16,706 nt of DNA. Source: CABZJG01 sp965659715. GTDB lineage: Bacteria; Pseudomonadota; Alphaproteobacteria; Rhodobacterales; Rhodobacteraceae. Location of the stretch: assembly GCA_965659715.1 (NCBI GenBank), contig CBFHXE010000055.1:1-16706 (forward strand). The letters are read 5' to 3'. Positions 14,293 through 16,706 of the stretch are shown in pieces (positions within the stretch are counted from its first letter, which is position 1; the number at the start of each line of letters is the position of its first letter). The translations under genes were made by a program, and so were the position numbers. Under the pieces are notes generated by a model that did no database searches, was not told where the DNA came from, and saw nothing but the letters and a program-made list of their open reading frames with translations.

Positions 14293-16706
14293 ATTGCCGC
14301 CGACAGACGACGAACAGCCCGAAACAAGCAGCGCTTTTTCCGGCCCGTCCGTATCGATCACAGATGAGATGAAAAGCTCGTATCTTGATTATGCGATGAG
14401 CGTAATCGTGAGCCGCGCAATCCCTGATTTACGCGATGGTCTAAAGCCTGTGCATCGCCGAATTTTATATGCGATGCATGAAACCGGCAATAGCCACGAC
14501 AAACCCTACCGTAAGTCAGCGCGGCCTGTTGGCGATGTGATGGGTAAATACCACCCCCATGGGGACGGCGCGATTTACGATGCGCTTGTGCGGATGGCGC
14601 AAGATTTTTCCATGTCTCTGCCATTGCTGGATGGCCAAGGTAACTTTGGCTCGATGGATGGGGATAACCCAGCCGCGATGCGCTACACAGAAGTGCGCAT
14701 GGATAAACCGTCGGCTTATCTTCTTGCGGATATAGACAAAGACACGGTTGATTTTCAGGACAATTATGACGGCAAAGACCGCGAACCCACTGTTCTGCCC
14801 TCTCGCTTCCCCAATATGCTTGTCAACGGGGCGGGCGGCATCGCTGTTGGGATGGCGACGAACATACCGCCGCATAACTTGGGCGAAGTGGTCACAGCGA
14901 CACTTGCCTTGATCGAAGACCCTGACTTAAGCAGTGAAGATTTGATCCAATATGTGCCGGGACCGGATTTTCCCACCGGAGGCCTCATGCTGGGCCGCTC
15001 TGGCGCGCGCAAAGCGTATCTAGAAGGACGCGGCAGCGTGATTATCCGATCAAAGACACGCATCGAAGAGCTGCGAAAAGATCGATATGCGATCATCATT
15101 GATGAAATCCCCTATCAGGTTAACAAAGCCTCAATGATTGAAAAAATCGCAGAACAAGTCCGCGATAAAAAAATAGATGGCATTTCGCATGTGCAAGATG
15201 AAAGCGACCGCAACGGTGTGCGGGTCGTGATCGAGTTAAAGCGCGATGCCACAGCCGAGGTGGTTTTAAATCAACTTTATCGCTTCACCCCTATGCAAAC
15301 CTCCTTTGGCTGCAACATGCTGGCCTTGAACGGGGGCCGTCCTGAGCAATTGACGCTGCGCTCTTTCCTGACAAACTTCATTGATTTTCGCGAAGATGTC
15401 GTGGCCCGCCGGGTGGCATTTGAGTTGCGCAAAGCCCGCGAGCGCAGCCATATTTTATGCGGATTGGCCGTGGCCGTTTCCAATGTGGATGAAGTGGTTG
15501 CAACCATTCGGTCCTCTGCGGATGCTGCTGATGCAAGAGAAAAGCTAATGACCCGGCGGTGGCCTGCGCAAGACATTGTCGAATATATCAAGTTAATAGA
15601 CGATCCGACCCACAAAATTAATGACGACGGGTCATATAATCTCTCTGAAACTCAGGCCCGCGCGATTCTCGAACTTCGCCTGCAACGTTTGACCCAGCTA
15701 GGGGTAAAAGAAGTCACTGACGAACTTCAGGCCTTGGCAAAGAATATAATTGATTATCTCGAAATACTCAGCTCACGCGACCGCATAATGCGGATCATCA
15801 AAGATGAGCTGGAAGATGTGCGAGAGAAGTTTGCCGTTCCACGCCGCACCGAAATTATCGAGTGGTCTGGCGACATGGAAGATGAAGATCTCATCGAGCG
15901 CGAAGATATGGTGGTGACCGTCACGGCTGCAGGCTATATCAAACGCACACCTTTGGCCGATTTTCGTGCCCAGCGGCGCGGCGGCAAGGGGCTGTCAGGA
16001 ATGCAAACAAAAGATGAAGATGTGGTCACCACGCTCTTTGTGGCAAACACCCATACACAGCTTTTGTTTTTCACCACCGACGGAATGGCCTATAAACTCA
16101 AGACCTGGCGGCTTCCGCTTGGGGGCCGGACAGCAAAAGGAAAAGCTGTCGTCAATATTCTTCCTATTCCGACCGGCGTCTCAATCGCAGCTATAATGCC
16201 GGTTGATGCGCCTGAGGCCGAATGGGAAAATCTTCAGATTATTTTTGCCACATCCGCCGGTGATGTGCGCCGTAATGCACTGTCAGATTTCACCAATGTG
16301 CGGGCAAATGGAAAAATTGCGATGGATTTGCCGGAAAATGTAGAGTTGGTAAATGCACGGATCGCAAATGAAGATGACGATGTTATGCTGGTGACAAATT
16401 CCGGCCGCGCAATTCGGTTTTCCACTACGGATGTCAGGGTTTTCAAAGGCAGAAAATCAACCGGCGTCAGAGGCATCCGTCTGTCAGGTGAGGACCGCGT
16501 GGTCTCCATGTCGATTATACGGCATTTTATTGCCACATCCGATGAACGGGCCGCCTATTTGAAGATGCGCCGCGCGGTAGTTGGTATGACGGATGACGAA
16601 GAAATCACTGACGAAGATGACAGCAATGCACACGCAACCATAAGCCCTGCACGCTATGCAGAAATGTCAGCCGAAGAAAACCTCATCCTAACTATTTCTG
16701 CAGGCG
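14276..16706 (+). CDS. gyrA: DNA gyrase subunit A (partial, C-terminus off window)
   Basis: GyrA is the DNA cleavage and rejoining subunit of gyrase, which introduces negative supercoils with GyrB. The 810 codons present read (M)TDTPELPPTDDEQ at the N-terminus, then SSYLDYAMSVIVSRAIPDLRDGLKPVHRRILYAM. The catalytic tyrosine is Y137 in AAMRYTEVRM (Y122 in E. coli). The GyrA box QRRGGKG is at 566-572, and an acidic stretch (MTDDEEITDEDDSN) lies in the C-terminal pinwheel. An in-frame TGA at 14264 leaves the TTG at 14276 as the first usable start; no in-frame ATG occurs until within EEM/DEMKSS. The position matching E. coli S83 is glycine (G98, HPHGDGAIYD), while D87 is kept (D102). The gene continues beyond the right edge, probably by about 100 codons. 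Confidence 0.97.
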   Translation, partial: MTDTPELPPTDDEQPETSSAFSGPSVSITDEMKSSYLDYAMSVIVSRAIPDLRDGLKPVHRRILYAMHETGNSHDKPYRKSARPVGDVMGKYHPHGDGAIYDALVRMAQDFSMSLPLLDGQGNFGSMDGDNPAAMRYTEVRMDKPSAYLLADIDKDTVDFQDNYDGKDREPTVLPSRFPNMLVNGAGGIAVGMATNIPPHNLGEVVTATLALIEDPDLSSEDLIQYVPGPDFPTGGLMLGRSGARKAYLEGRGSVIIRSKTRIEELRKDRYAIIIDEIPYQVNKASMIEKIAEQVRDKKIDGISHVQDESDRNGVRVVIELKRDATAEVVLNQLYRFTPMQTSFGCNMLALNGGRPEQLTLRSFLTNFIDFREDVVARRVAFELRKARERSHILCGLAVAVSNVDEVVATIRSSADAADAREKLMTRRWPAQDIVEYIKLIDDPTHKINDDGSYNLSETQARAILELRLQRLTQLGVKEVTDELQALAKNIIDYLEILSSRDRIMRIIKDELEDVREKFAVPRRTEIIEWSGDMEDEDLIEREDMVVTVTAAGYIKRTPLADFRAQRRGGKGLSGMQTKDEDVVTTLFVANTHTQLLFFTTDGMAYKLKTWRLPLGGRTAKGKAVVNILPIPTGVSIAAIMPVDAPEAEWENLQIIFATSAGDVRRNALSDFTNVRANGKIAMDLPENVELVNARIANEDDDVMLVTNSGRAIRFSTTDVRVFKGRKSTGVRGIRLSGEDRVVSMSIIRHFIATSDERAAYLKMRRAVVGMTDDEEITDEDDSNAHATISPARYAEMSAEENLILTISAG

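Noticed and set aside
1..16706. Mobile elements, CRISPR, tRNA/rRNA, phage or defence genes
   Set aside because: No transposase or integrase reading frame, terminal repeats, regular spaced repeats or tRNA cloverleaf could be seen. All long frames are accounted for by core genes.

Overview
The window is a stretch of alphaproteobacterial chromosome, most likely from a moderate-GC member of the Rhodobacterales (roseobacter group). This rests on several signs: an iscR-led suf operon holding two cysteine desulfurases and small membrane genes; an IscR lacking the usual cysteine ligands; a magnesium-type HemB; and a GyrA N-terminus and acidic C-terminal segment typical of that group. No mobile element, tRNA, rRNA, CRISPR array or phage gene is visible. 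Coding density is very high, and the longest gap without a gene is about 150 bases.

Positions 1-7477 (minus strand) hold one compact iron-sulfur cluster assembly operon. Its order is iscR, a NifS/IscS-like cysteine desulfurase, sufB, a YbjQ-family gene, sufC, sufD, two small membrane proteins of apparent YIP1 type, and sufS, which runs off the left edge. Several junctions overlap or touch (1-nt, 17-nt, TAG-ATG, ATGA and 11-nt overlaps), so the genes are probably co-transcribed. The promoter region (7554-7595) holds a near-consensus sigma70 promoter. A perfect Irr/ICE-type palindrome covers its -10 element, and an IscR type-1-like site covers its -35 and spacer.

Positions 7629-8282 (plus strand) hold a divergent alpha/beta hydrolase. 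Positions 8313-12342 (minus strand) hold mfd, the transcription-repair coupling factor, and an upstream small membrane protein. Divergent from these are hemB (porphobilinogen synthase, 12475-13479), a SYLF/Ysc84-domain lipoprotein with its own promoter, and gyrA, which appears to start with TTG and runs off the right edge.

The shared theme on the left and at hemB is iron cofactor supply: Fe-S assembly under likely dual Irr/IscR control, and an early heme enzyme using Mg2+ rather than Zn2+. The rest is DNA repair and topology housekeeping. I see no wholly new system. The points most worth a second look are the stacked operators at the suf promoter, the single-cysteine IscR, the embedded YbjQ and membrane proteins, and the glycine at the quinolone-determining position of GyrA.
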